From Imperialibacter sp964351395 (GTDB lineage Bacteria; Bacteroidota; Bacteroidia; Cytophagales; Cyclobacteriaceae), in assembly GCA_964351395.1 (NCBI GenBank), contig CAYGOF010000012.1:62001-126000 (forward strand): a DNA stretch of 64,000 bases, read 5' to 3'. Numbering within the stretch: the first letter of the stretch is position 1; every line of letters begins with the position of its first letter. Shown piece by piece: positions 8,444-16,888 of the stretch. The position numbers and the translations under genes are program-made. The notes under the pieces were generated by a model, which saw only the letters and a list, made by a program, of their open reading frames with translations, was not told the origin of the DNA and ran no database searches.

Positions 8444-10597
8444 TTATTGCAGCACCCACATAAGACCTGCATAAAAGGTTCTCCTATTAAAAAGCTCATT
8501 TTCATACGAGGTATAATCTATGTTGTAGACTCTTTCTCTCACATTTTTGAAATTCATCACATTGCTTAAGGAGGCAAAAAGAATGAGTCCATCGTCTTTG
8601 GGGAGTGGTAACATTTTGGAGATATTAAGGTCAATAAGGTGGTAGTTTGGCTTCCGTTTTTGCTCTGTTGAGCTTAATGGCTCGTAAACATTATAATAGT
8701 CGTTGTAAGTGCTGCCGACCACAGGGTTAAACCAGGTGCCTTGTCTTAAAATATATCTGCAGCCGATTGTCCATCCCTTGCTATTCCATTGGGCACCTCC
8801 TCTGACGAAAAAATCAAGGTCATAAAGTGCTTTACTTTTTTCTTCCCCTTGCTGATTGGTTGCATCAAGACCCGTGTAGGAAATATCGGCTATCCATTTG
8901 TTGGCAACTCTGTATTTCCAGTAAGTTTCGAGCCCTACAACGGTTGTGTTCAATTCCGGTTTCTCAATTTTTTTAAAAAAGACGGCATTTGTTGCAGATA
9001 GCTTACCGTTGACATAGGCATGATCAAGGGATAGCTGCCTCGTCTTGATGTTGGTAATTCCCTCGTTGGGAAGCAATGCCAACTGGTGGAAGGTCCCTCT
9101 TCCCAATGTGAATCGATGTTTTTTGGTTGCTTGAAAGCTGATCGAAGATTGATGGGAGAGGGTGTGATCTTGCCCCAGTAAAGGCACGTTTTTTCGGATG
9201 GCGTACCCAAATGCCAACAGCCGGGAAGGGGTGTACTTATAGCTTAAAAAGCCGTCTAGTATCTTTCGATGAGTAACGGTTGTAAGGCTAAAGGCAGGGG
9301 AAGTAGTGGTTAGGGCATAACTGTATTCAGGAACTAAACCATCAAATAACCGGCGTCGGTGGTCATAGGCTATCCCAGCTTTCCAGGCAGAGCGTTTCTT
9401 TTGAACGCCGTAGGTTAGCGAGCCATAGCCATCTGTGTTGTCTATGTCAAACAAAAACCGGCTGTAGCCAAGGTTGGTTTGACTGATGTTAAGTCCTATG
9501 TTTAAGCCAAAAACCCCTTTTTCTCCGTTTCGGGTCATGTTGAGCACGTGGAATGTCCTCTTTTTTTCCTGGCGAAAACCGCCTGTGAAAGTAGGTGCCC
9601 TAAAGTCGAAAGTATAGGCTTCATTGAGCAGGTAATGAAAAGACTTTAGAGATAGCCGGGGAGTTAGCTGATTGATATAGTGAATGCCACTCTCTAAGGT
9701 TCGAAAGCGTTTGATCCTTTCCAGCGAGGCCCTGTTAAGAGCTCGCAATGGCCCGGACGGTTGATAATTTGCATACACCATGATACTTTGCTTCGGACTG
9801 ATTCGTTGTTGGCGATTGAAGCCGACATTAGCCAGCGACAGGGACAGGCTGGTGCTACTTTTTTCTACAATCGAGTTGGTTGTTTCAAGGGCGATGAGGC
9901 CTGAAGAAGTGTTCCCATATTCCAGTGGTGGATTGCCGGGAAAGACGTAAAGCGAACTGATAATTTCTGTATTGAAAAAGCTAAAGGTACCGATGCCATT
10001 AAGCTGCGCAAACCTCACGGCATCGTAGGTAGGCACATGGTTGAGAAAAATCCCTGTTTCACCAGGACTGCTGCCTCTGAAACTGACAGATGCGGTTTCG
10101 TCCACCGTGGTGCTTGAGGGCATGGAATTGACAGCTAATAGTGGGTCAGCTTTTGAGCTTGGGTTGGTGTAAATGTCCAGCTTTGATAGCTTTTTAACCA
10201 CAAACTCCTCTGCTATCAGTCGCTCCGCCTGAATGGTTACTTGCTCCATGTTTTGAATATTGGCAGTCAGGCTTATCGACGGTGTTTGAGTCAGTTGGCC
10301 AACAGTTATGAGCATTTCCTTATATCCTATGTACTGCACAACAACCGTATCGCTCAATTTAAACTTATCGGCAGGCAAGGTAAACGTCCCTTCGGCATCT
10401 GTAGTAGTGCCTTTTCGCCAGTCTTTAAAATTAACAAGGTGCACCCCCACGAGCGGGGTGCGATCAACTGCATCAATTATGTTTCCGGTAATGCCTGGCT
10501 CCTGCGCTTTTACAACCGACGGAGCACCGTTCAGGATAAAAAACAAGCAAGCAAGTGTTACAAATAATTCACTATTGTATTTGCGGAAGGAGCTCAT
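8444..10597 (-). CDS. TonB-dependent receptor with CarboxypepD_reg-like N-terminus
   Basis: A 717-residue outer-membrane protein. A signal peptide (about 1-31, ending VKAQ) is followed by a beta-sandwich regulatory-like domain (GITGNIIDAVDRTPLVGVHL to about residue 115), a plug domain (about 140-250, with VSFRGSSPGETGIFLN and ISSLYVFPGNPPLEYG) and a beta-barrel to the C-terminus. The ligand is unknown. The start overlaps the TPR gene's 3' end by 26 bp; the chosen Met directly precedes the signal peptide, so the pair is probably coupled. The TPR gene, regulator and membrane protein upstream suggest one regulon. Confidence 0.88.
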   Translation of the reverse strand: MSSFRKYNSELFVTLACLFFILNGAPSVVKAQEPGITGNIIDAVDRTPLVGVHLVNFKDWRKGTTTDAEGTFTLPADKFKLSDTVVVQYIGYKEMLITVGQLTQTPSISLTANIQNMEQVTIQAERLIAEEFVVKKLSKLDIYTNPSSKADPLLAVNSMPSSTTVDETASVSFRGSSPGETGIFLNHVPTYDAVRFAQLNGIGTFSFFNTEIISSLYVFPGNPPLEYGNTSSGLIALETTNSIVEKSSTSLSLSLANVGFNRQQRISPKQSIMVYANYQPSGPLRALNRASLERIKRFRTLESGIHYINQLTPRLSLKSFHYLLNEAYTFDFRAPTFTGGFRQEKKRTFHVLNMTRNGEKGVFGLNIGLNISQTNLGYSRFLFDIDNTDGYGSLTYGVQKKRSAWKAGIAYDHRRRLFDGLVPEYSYALTTTSPAFSLTTVTHRKILDGFLSYKYTPSRLLAFGYAIRKNVPLLGQDHTLSHQSSISFQATKKHRFTLGRGTFHQLALLPNEGITNIKTRQLSLDHAYVNGKLSATNAVFFKKIEKPELNTTVVGLETYWKYRVANKWIADISYTGLDATNQQGEEKSKALYDLDFFVRGGAQWNSKGWTIGCRYILRQGTWFNPVVGSTYNDYYNVYEPLSSTEQKRKPNYHLIDLNISKMLPLPKDDGLILFASLSNVMNFKNVRERVYNIDYTSYENELFNRRTFYAGLMWVLQ

Positions 10598-11288
10598 ATT
10601 TCACCCAGTTAAAATCTCGCTCTATGCTTAATGCTTTCTGATAAACCTCTCTGGCCTCTTCTTTCTTTTCCTGAGCCGACAATGCAACGCCCAACCAGGC
10701 CATTGCATCGAGGTATAACCAGTTGTTTTTAGTGTCGCTTTTTTCAAATAGTTCAATGGCCTTTTTGTATTCCGAGACAGCCAATTCCTTGTCTCCACCA
10801 AATGCTTCAGGGGTAAAGTAGAGGTAGTTGGCGTGAAGTTTTCTAACAATAGCAGAATTGGGATTTCCCTCCAAGGCTTCATCAATCAGACTGCCACTTT
10901 TTGCACCAAGAAACATGCCCTTCCAGTTCGAATAGGCAATCTTAAGTCCAATGACGGCAGATTGTATTGCCATGCTTTCCGAAGGCTTGTACTTAAGTTC
11001 GATCAGTTCATCCAGGTTATCATCCACGGCGTCGACGTATTTGTCGAAAAGGGCCTGGTCGGCAGTAACCATGGTGTTGTTAAGTAACCCAAATTGAGAC
11101 AGTGCCAGGTTAAAAAGCGCCTCACTGCTTTGTGATTGGTCGTAGGCGGTTTGTTGAGAGGCTACGTCGGATTCCCATAGTGAAGTCAGCGAACTTAGGT
11201 AGGCTTGGTACGACTTGTTGTGATTTTGAGCGCTTGCTGAGTAGCCTGTTATGACAAGAATTGCGAATGTTCTGATAAGTGATTTCAT
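10572..11288 (-). CDS. Secreted TPR-type repeat protein
   Basis: A 238-residue protein with a signal peptide (about 1-20, ending ASAQ) and helical repeats. The clearest tetratricopeptide-like pairs are in the second half (WLYLDAMAWLGVALSAQ, then EEAREVYQKALSIERDF). It is exported, presumably to the periplasm, and its stop lies inside the start of the TonB receptor gene (26-bp overlap). TPR proteins encoded beside TonB receptors often act as periplasmic partners, but here that is inference from position. An operator-like inverted repeat lies just upstream (11293-11320). Confidence 0.8.
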   Translation of the reverse strand: MKSLIRTFAILVITGYSASAQNHNKSYQAYLSSLTSLWESDVASQQTAYDQSQSSEALFNLALSQFGLLNNTMVTADQALFDKYVDAVDDNLDELIELKYKPSESMAIQSAVIGLKIAYSNWKGMFLGAKSGSLIDEALEGNPNSAIVRKLHANYLYFTPEAFGGDKELAVSEYKKAIELFEKSDTKNNWLYLDAMAWLGVALSAQEKKEEAREVYQKALSIERDFNWVKYELLPQIQ

Positions 11289-11292
11289 AGTT

Positions 11293-11320
11293 ATAAATAA
11301 GTTTGTATTATAAACTAAAT
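11293..11320. promoter_or_regulatory. Operator-like inverted repeat upstream of the TPR/TonB receptor genes
   Basis: ATAAATAAGTTTGT, a 3-nt spacer, then ATAAACTAAAT. The core GTTT...ATAAAC and the 14-3-14 layout match the more perfect repeat at 12212-12242. It lies 5-32 bp before the TPR gene start, where it could also overlap the promoter. The partner regulator is probably the winged-helix protein encoded at 11332-11619. Confidence 0.5.
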
Positions 11321-11331
11321 GGTTAAAAAAA

Positions 11332-11619
11332 TTATGGTAGGTATTTCTTTAGAGCGGTGACATAGTCTTCGAAAGCCTTTATTCCTTTTTTGGTGACCTT
11401 GCAAGTTGTTAACGGCCTCTTGCCTTTAAAGGACTTTGTGATACTTATATAATCAGCCTGTTCTAGCTTATCAAGCTGTACGCTTAGGTTGCCTGCTGTT
11501 GCCTGCGTTTTTTCCTTGATGAAAGTAAACTCTGCCGTTTCCAGACTTATTAGCAGCGACATTACAGCCAAGCGTAACTGCGAGTGCAATAGGGGATCTA
11601 ATGGTTCAAAATTATCCAC
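11332..11619 (-). CDS. Winged-helix transcriptional regulator
   Basis: A 95-residue DNA-binding protein with the compact winged-helix layout of the HTH_34/ArsR-MarR-like group. It has LHSQLRLAVMSLL at the start, a recognition helix in TQATAGNLSVQLDKLEQADYI (about 40-60), and a wing FKGKRPLTTCKVTKKGIKAFEDYV at the end. It has no ligand-binding domain, so the signal is not obvious. Its start overlaps the preceding membrane protein gene by 8 bp, indicating a two-gene operon. Similar inverted repeats lie before this operon and before the TPR gene, making autoregulation plus control of the TonB receptor a reasonable inference. Confidence 0.85.
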   Translation of the reverse strand: MDNFEPLDPLLHSQLRLAVMSLLISLETAEFTFIKEKTQATAGNLSVQLDKLEQADYISITKSFKGKRPLTTCKVTKKGIKAFEDYVTALKKYLP

Positions 11620-12178
11620 GTTCTGCTCTTTTCAGTAAGTATCCGGGTATCAGGTAACCCAGTATGATTGCTGTGCCAGCCAAGGGGTATTGCTGAATTT
11701 CTGGCAAATTAAAGGAAATTAATGCAGCTGCCCACAAAACTACGCTACCTAACTGAATTGGATTGAATCTAAGAAGGCTGCCTGTAATAAACATCCCCAT
11801 GCCAGCGATGAGCAAGACCACACCATTGTGATTAAAGTTAATTTGGTGCATCATCGAAAGACTGATGATGATGCTGATACCCGCAGCCAGCCATACTTTG
11901 CCATACACCCGGTCTATGTGGCCAACTGCACCATTCCGTCCCATGCTAATTCCCATAAAAGTAGAAATGACCGCAACTGGCAAGGTGATGAGCCAGATCA
12001 TATAGGGTGCGGAGAAGCCTGAAATGGCAAGTACATAGTGACCAAAGTTGGCTAATGCCACTGTCCATCCCCAAAGCAGGATTTGTTTACTACCTCCTCG
12101 GGCAACATTTCGCTTTGCCTGACCGATCATGTCTGTGATCAACGCCAGGCTTTCTTCATGTGTGAGTTCGCTTTTCAT
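11612..12178 (-). CDS. Multi-pass membrane protein of unknown function
   Basis: A 188-residue protein with a soluble N-terminal 30 residues (LTHEESLALITDMIGQAKRN) and about five membrane segments, at about 32-50, 58-78, 93-110, 118-136 and 145-182. Very basic residues close the C-terminus. I do not recognise a named family. Overlap by 8 bp with the winged-helix regulator gene suggests it may sense or modulate something for that regulator. The pairing of a small regulator with a membrane protein of this kind recurs in Bacteroidota, though I cannot name the system. Confidence 0.75.
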   Translation of the reverse strand: MKSELTHEESLALITDMIGQAKRNVARGGSKQILLWGWTVALANFGHYVLAISGFSAPYMIWLITLPVAVISTFMGISMGRNGAVGHIDRVYGKVWLAAGISIIISLSMMHQINFNHNGVVLLIAGMGMFITGSLLRFNPIQLGSVVLWAAALISFNLPEIQQYPLAGTAIILGYLIPGYLLKRAERG

Positions 12179-12211
12179 AATAGTTTCTTTGTATGCTTAT
12201 ACGAAGATATG

Positions 12212-12242
12212 ATAAATAGGTTTATAAAATAAACTTATTTAT
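12212..12242. promoter_or_regulatory. Near-perfect 14-3-14 inverted repeat, likely operator
   Basis: ATAAATAGGTTTAT (12212-12225), spacer AAA, then ATAAACTTATTTAT (12229-12242). The arms pair with a single mismatch. It lies 34 bp before the start of the membrane protein/winged-helix regulator operon. The core is shared with the repeat at 11293-11320, so it is probably the binding site of the operon's own regulator. The same sequence is AT-rich and might also form part of a promoter. Confidence 0.6.
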
Positions 12243-12282
12243 AGAAAAAGATTGTGTTTAGTGCTAGAGAGAGGGGGTAGCG

Positions 12283-13602
12283 TTAGTGGGAGAAAACTTC
12301 TTGTTCGGCTTCGATTACTTCAACATGGCCTTTTTCATTGATCTCTCGAAGTTCAACTCTTTTGGTTTCGTTGATGAGAATAGGATCGTATTTCGCCGCT
12401 ACACGAATATAGTTCTCAGTGAAGCCATGCATCATACCTTCTTCTACATCCTCTTCGAACAACACCGTGTACTGCTTGCCCATATTCTCTTCATAGAAAC
12501 TCCTGCGTTTCTTTTCCGATAACGTGCGAAGCATTTTTGACCGCTGATTGCGTTCTTTCATATGTACCACACCATCCATTTCAATTGCCTGGGTATTGGC
12601 CCTTTCAGAATAAGTAAATACATGTAGATAGGAAATATCCAGCTCATTAAGAAACTGGTAAGTCTCCAGGAAGTCTTCGTGCGTTTCACCGGGGAAGCCA
12701 ACGATAACATCCACACCAATACAACAGTGTGGCATTAACTTTTTAATTGTTTCCACCCGGTCAGCATACAGCTCACGCAAGTAACGGCGGTTCATACGCT
12801 GCAAGATTTTATTACTGCCAGACTGAAGAGGGATGTGGAAATGGGGTACGAATCGCTTTGATTTCGCCACGAAGCTAATGATCTCTTTTGTCAATAAATT
12901 CGGCTCAATAGATGAAATGCGGAAGCGATCAATACCATCAACATCATCCAGTGATTTGACCAAATCAAGAAACTTCTCTATTCTCCTTCCATCCTGAATG
13001 CCGAAATCACCAATATTGACCCCCGTGAGTACGACTTCTTTCACATCAGTGGCGGCTATTTCTTTAGCTGCTTCTACGATATTGGAGATACTATCGCTGC
13101 GACTTTTGCCCCGTGCCAATGGTATGGTACAAAACGCACAACCATAATTACACCCGTCTTGTACTTTCAAAAATGTACGGGTACGATCGCCATATGAATA
13201 GGAATGATTGAATTTTTTAGCCTCCTTTATTTCAGACGCATACACCTGTGTGCTTTCTTTTTTCTCAAACCCATCAAGGTAGTCGATCAGTTGAAACTTC
13301 TCGGCTGCACCTAAGACGGCATCTACACCAGGAATTTCTGAAATCTCTACAGGCTTCAATTGGGCATAACAACCAACAATTGTCACATAGGAGTCAGGCG
13401 ATATCTTTTTGGCCTCCTGAACTACTTTACGACACTTCTTGTCTGCATTTTCGGTCACTGAGCAAGTGTTGATAACAAAAATATCAGGAGAATCTGCGAA
13501 ATCTACTTTCAAGTAGCCACGGTTTTCAAACATCCGTGCAATGGTAGATGTCTCAGAATAGTTGAGTTTACAACCCAGGGTATAGAATGCCACTTTTTTC
13601 AT
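12283..13602 (-). CDS. mtaB: tRNA t6A37 methylthiotransferase MtaB
   Basis: A radical-SAM methylthiotransferase that converts t6A37 of tRNA to ms2t6A. Starting at 13602 (MKKVAFYTLGCKLN) it has 439 residues. The N-terminal cluster cysteines are C11, C47 and C78, and the radical-SAM CxxxCxxC is C151/C155/C158 (DGCNYGCAFC). A TRAM-like tail closes the protein. LGCKLNYSET is diagnostic of the MtaB branch rather than MiaB or RimO. A longer frame to 13650 adds 16 residues the family lacks. A TACCTTTG -7 box (13610-13617) sits 7 nt before the ATG, implying a very short leader. Confidence 0.95.
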   Translation of the reverse strand: MKKVAFYTLGCKLNYSETSTIARMFENRGYLKVDFADSPDIFVINTCSVTENADKKCRKVVQEAKKISPDSYVTIVGCYAQLKPVEISEIPGVDAVLGAAEKFQLIDYLDGFEKKESTQVYASEIKEAKKFNHSYSYGDRTRTFLKVQDGCNYGCAFCTIPLARGKSRSDSISNIVEAAKEIAATDVKEVVLTGVNIGDFGIQDGRRIEKFLDLVKSLDDVDGIDRFRISSIEPNLLTKEIISFVAKSKRFVPHFHIPLQSGSNKILQRMNRRYLRELYADRVETIKKLMPHCCIGVDVIVGFPGETHEDFLETYQFLNELDISYLHVFTYSERANTQAIEMDGVVHMKERNQRSKMLRTLSEKKRRSFYEENMGKQYTVLFEEDVEEGMMHGFTENYIRVAAKYDPILINETKRVELREINEKGHVEVIEAEQEVFSH

Positions 13603-13756
13603 GAGACTACAAAGGTAAAGAGAATCGATGGAAATCCACTTGTCGATCAATGAGCTTCCTCCAGATTATCATCCGACGATATTTCGATTTTTCCCTTAGG
13701 CTGAAATCCTGCCATTTAGATGACAATAATCAGAAAGTCAACTGACGATTGTGTTA

Positions 13757-13785
13757 TTGTGGAAGATGGCGAATAGGTAGCTTTA
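13757..13785 (+). promoter_or_regulatory. Candidate promoter of the universal stress protein gene
   Basis: TTG at 13757-13759, an 18-bp spacer, and TAGCTTTA at 13778-13785: one base in the -7 box and one base of spacing away from the Bacteroidota consensus TTG-N19-TAnnTTTG. It gives a leader of about 30 nt to the ATG at 13823. Confidence 0.4.
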
Positions 13786-13822
13786 TTGAGCAATAAATAC
13801 TTCTCATTAAAACAAATTCGCC

Positions 13823-14653
13823 ATGAATACTATACTTGTCCCAACAGATTTTTCCCCTTGTGCAGCTAATGCACTTCGGGTGGCAGCCTTGATCGCAAGG
13901 AAGTCAAACGCAGAGATCCATTTACTGCATTCAGTTCAAACAGATATCGACTGGACTCATTTACCAGTAGACAAAAGGTCACATTACCCTGAAATTTTGG
14001 CAAAACTTGATACGGCGGAAAAGCATTTAGAAAATGAGCAATGGAAATCTGTGCTAAAAGGATTGAAGATTCATACTCACCTTTCATGCGGGATCATTTA
14101 TGATGAGATAGTCCATTTTGCTAATAAAAAGATAAAAGCCGACCTTATCGTGATGGGTTCTCATGGCCGGGACGAACCAAATGAGATTTTTATTGGATCA
14201 AACACTCAAAAAACCATCCGCTTAGCCAATTGCCCTGTACTAACCATCAAGAAAAGCTTTAAAGGAAGGACGTTTAAAAAGATACTATTTGCTTCCGATT
14301 TTAGTGAAAAAATGAACGAGCCGTTCCGTAAAATTCAAGATGTAGCCACTGCTGTAAGTGCGAAAATTGAGATCGTTTTTGTACATACGCCAAATGAAAT
14401 TCGAAGCGACGAAGCTATTCAGCAGGTGATAGACAGCTTTATCACTCGCTACCCTGACATAAAATTTAGTAAGGCAATTCAAGACAATGAAATGCCAGAG
14501 AAGGGGATTCTTGACTATAGTCAGTTGGCTAAACCTGATATGATTTCGTTGCTTACACATGGAAACAGGCATGTGCCCCATTACCTTTTAGGTGTCACAG
14601 AGACGCTGGCCTACCATTCCAGTTACCCCGTGCTAAGTATGAACATTAAGTAG
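13823..14653 (+). CDS. Tandem-domain universal stress protein (UspA family)
   Basis: A 276-residue protein with two Usp folds, about 1-147 and 152-276. The first starts NTILVPTDFSPCAANALRVA and carries the ATP-binding signature G-x2-G-x9-G-S/T-like GSHGRDEPN...GSNTQKTIRLA, ending CPVLTIKK. The second (FKKILFASDFSEKMNEPF) is degenerate: its final GVTETLAYHSSYPVLSM keeps only the last part of the signature. Single-polypeptide tandem Usps are common in Bacteroidota and act in stress survival. It is followed by its own intrinsic terminator and is monocistronic. Confidence 0.9.
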   Translation: MNTILVPTDFSPCAANALRVAALIARKSNAEIHLLHSVQTDIDWTHLPVDKRSHYPEILAKLDTAEKHLENEQWKSVLKGLKIHTHLSCGIIYDEIVHFANKKIKADLIVMGSHGRDEPNEIFIGSNTQKTIRLANCPVLTIKKSFKGRTFKKILFASDFSEKMNEPFRKIQDVATAVSAKIEIVFVHTPNEIRSDEAIQQVIDSFITRYPDIKFSKAIQDNEMPEKGILDYSQLAKPDMISLLTHGNRHVPHYLLGVTETLAYHSSYPVLSMNIK

Positions 14654-14674
14654 GACACGCTGCTTAATAATAGA

Positions 14675-14718
14675 ACCACGCTTCCATAAGATTTTATTTG
14701 AGGGCGTGGTATTTTTTT
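14675..14718 (+). terminator. Intrinsic terminator of the universal stress protein gene
   Basis: ACCACGC (14675-14681) pairs with GCGTGGT (14704-14710) across a 22-nt loop and is followed by a run of seven T (14712-14718). It lies 22 bp after the stop codon. Confidence 0.7.
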
Positions 14719-14835
14719 GTCACACAGTTACTTCAAAGCATTTGACTAAGCTTATCTGCCGATAGTTTAAGACTTGAACGCTTTGAATCAAAACCAGTTC
14801 TCGCTAGTTTGATTGAGAATTGTAAACTGTGAATT

Positions 14836-15501
14836 ATGAAACCATCAATCCAACGCCTTCTGGAAGGCAATGAACTTTATTATAAAGGTAAAACAAGGAA
14901 GGATCCTGACTTTTTTCAACGGACCTCCAAAGGGCAGCAGCCTAAATTTCTTTGGGTGGGGTGTTCTGACAGCCGGGTTGACCCCAATGAGATTACACAG
15001 ACTGAAGTAGGTGAGCTTTTTGTGCACCGAAATATCGCCAACCTGGTAGTAAAAACAGACCTTAACTTTCTCAGTGTATTGCAATACGCTGTTGAGGTAC
15101 TTAAGGTGGAGGATATCATCGTCTGCGGTCATTATGGTTGCGGAGGTGTTAATGCAGCTATTCAGGGTGACCAACTCGGCCTTATTGACGACTGGCTAGC
15201 CTATATTCGTAGCGCCTATCAATACTACGACTGGGAGTTGGAACCCTACAATGACCCAAGGGAAAGAGCCCGAAAAATGGTCGAGCTCAATGTGCTAGAA
15301 CAGGTAAATAACCTTGGAAAGACATCCATCATCAAAGAGGCCTGGGAGAAAGGAAAAGCACCCGCAATCAGTGGTTGGGTATATGACCTTGAAAATGGTA
15401 AAATCAATATGCTTCATGAGGAAATTACTGATGCTGAACAATTAAAACTTGCGTGTAAATTTGAAAGAAAGATAGCCGACCGTCCTTTTTACTTCTCCTA
15501 A
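14836..15501 (+). CDS. Beta-class carbonic anhydrase
   Basis: Interconverts CO2 and bicarbonate. This 221-residue protein has all hallmarks of the beta class: zinc ligands C43, H99 and C102 (CSDSRVDP and CGHYGCGG) and the Asp45-Arg47 dyad, plus HRNIANL. No signal peptide, so cytosolic. The length and C-terminal region (GWVYDLENGKI) fit the Can/CynT-like branch. A bestrophin-family channel gene begins 10 bp downstream, suggesting an operon in which the enzyme supplies or uses an anion moved by the channel. Confidence 0.95.
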   Translation: MKPSIQRLLEGNELYYKGKTRKDPDFFQRTSKGQQPKFLWVGCSDSRVDPNEITQTEVGELFVHRNIANLVVKTDLNFLSVLQYAVEVLKVEDIIVCGHYGCGGVNAAIQGDQLGLIDDWLAYIRSAYQYYDWELEPYNDPRERARKMVELNVLEQVNNLGKTSIIKEAWEKGKAPAISGWVYDLENGKINMLHEEITDAEQLKLACKFERKIADRPFYFS

Positions 15502-15511
15502 ATACACACCT

Positions 15512-16435
15512 ATGATAGTTTACGAATCGAACCGTTATTGGGTAAAGGACATGGCCAATTTCACCCGTAGCTATACCATGAGGAAAATCATTTTTGGTGT
15601 AGCACTGATTGGCGCTTATACAGCTTCGGTCTGTTTTGTGTATGAGTTTTATGAGCTGGAGTCTAACCTGCATTCAGGCATTTATTCCTTGCTGGGGATC
15701 ATTCTCAGTATCCTCCTGGTTTTTCGCACCAATACAGCCTACGATCGTTGGTGGGAGGGTAGGAAGCAATGGGGAGCGCTTGTCAATAACTGCCGCAACT
15801 ATGCAGTGATGGTAGAAAGCCTGCTTCCTGAAAATGATCGGGACACACGGAAGTTTTTCGCTAAGCACATCGCCAACTTTTCAATTGCGTTGAGAGACCA
15901 TCTTCGGGAAGGTGTCAAAATTGAACGCCTGGTTTTGCTATCGAATGAAGAAGTGGAAGAGCTTGAGCCTAAGAAACACAAGCCCAACCAAATCTCCTTG
16001 TGGCTTTACAAGAAAATGGTGGCCCTTCAGAAATCGGGTGTGATTTCAGAGGCAGATGCCATCAACATGAAATTGCACCATAGTGCCTTACTCGACATTC
16101 TGGGAGCCTGTGAGCGCATCAAGAAAACCCCTATTCCATTTTCGTATGCCGTGCACATCAAGCTGTTCATTACGGTCTATGGAGTCATGCTACCTTATGG
16201 AATGATCGCTGATTTTGGTTACCATACTATAGGGCTTGTGATGGTGATTTTCTTTGCGCTACTTGGTTTGGAGCTGATGGCTGAGGAGGTGGAGGAACCG
16301 TTTGGTGTAGACTGCAATGATTTACCCACTGGCGACATTGCCAATACAATAAAAAACAATGTCTTTGAAGTTTTGCTTGATGAACGGCCTTTAAAAGAGG
16401 AAGTTAGACGAGCCCTTTACGAAAAAGTGCACTGA
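15512..16435 (+). CDS. Bestrophin family anion channel
   Basis: A 307-residue membrane protein of the bestrophin/UPF0187 family. It opens with MIVYESNRYWVKDMANF, has helices at about 25-45 and 52-70, the typical FRTNTAYDRWWEGRKQWGALVN block just after the second helix, two more helices near 217-260, and an acidic C-terminal EEVEEPFGVD-like motif. Bestrophins form pentameric chloride/bicarbonate-permeable channels; some bacterial members conduct cations. The start lies 10 bp after the carbonic anhydrase stop, so the two are probably co-transcribed. It ends immediately against the convergent VOC gene with no spacer, so there is no room for a separate terminator. Confidence 0.9.
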   Translation: MIVYESNRYWVKDMANFTRSYTMRKIIFGVALIGAYTASVCFVYEFYELESNLHSGIYSLLGIILSILLVFRTNTAYDRWWEGRKQWGALVNNCRNYAVMVESLLPENDRDTRKFFAKHIANFSIALRDHLREGVKIERLVLLSNEEVEELEPKKHKPNQISLWLYKKMVALQKSGVISEADAINMKLHHSALLDILGACERIKKTPIPFSYAVHIKLFITVYGVMLPYGMIADFGYHTIGLVMVIFFALLGLELMAEEVEEPFGVDCNDLPTGDIANTIKNNVFEVLLDERPLKEEVRRALYEKVH

Positions 16436-16855
16436 TTACATTTCGTATAACTCTATGGGCAGGTCATCCGGATCACTAAAAAAAGTAAAACGTTTGCCTG
16501 TTTGTGGATCAGTTCTCAGCATTTCGCAAGGAACACCTTTGGACTCAAGGTAATCCTTGGATGTCTCAATATTATCGACTTTAAGCGCCAGGTGTCGCAG
16601 ACCGAGGGCCTCAGGTCTGGATGGTCTTGCAGGTGGGTTTGGGAATGAAAAAAGTTCGATTTGATACAGTCCGTTGATTTTTAGGTCAAGTTTCCAGGAG
16701 TCTCTTTCTTCGCGATACACTTCGCGGAGTATCTCAAACCCAAGAGTGTCAGTATAAAACTGTTTTGACGCAGGATAATTTGAACAGATGATAGCAATAT
16801 GATGAACGCCAGAAACAAAGAAGGGTGAGTCTTGATGCATACAGCAAAGATTCAC
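16436..16855 (-). CDS. gloA2: VOC family protein, YaeR/GloA2-like
   Basis: A 139-residue single-domain glyoxalase-fold protein. The pattern VHHIAII...FYTDTLGFEILREVYREERDSWK...IELFSFPNPPARPSRPEALGLRHLAL...KRFTFFSDPDDLPIELYE is very close, by memory, to E. coli YaeR. The four expected metal ligands are seen as His in VHHIAI, Glu in IELFSF, His in LRHLAL and Glu in IELYE. The true substrate is uncertain; glyoxalase I-like activity has been proposed for the family. An alternative start at residue 6 (16840) is possible. The stop codon directly abuts the bestrophin stop. Confidence 0.88.
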   Translation of the reverse strand: MNLCCMHQDSPFFVSGVHHIAIICSNYPASKQFYTDTLGFEILREVYREERDSWKLDLKINGLYQIELFSFPNPPARPSRPEALGLRHLALKVDNIETSKDYLESKGVPCEMLRTDPQTGKRFTFFSDPDDLPIELYEM

Positions 16856-16888
16856 CCTCCTTCAGTAGAAGTCAACTTTTGAAGTCGA

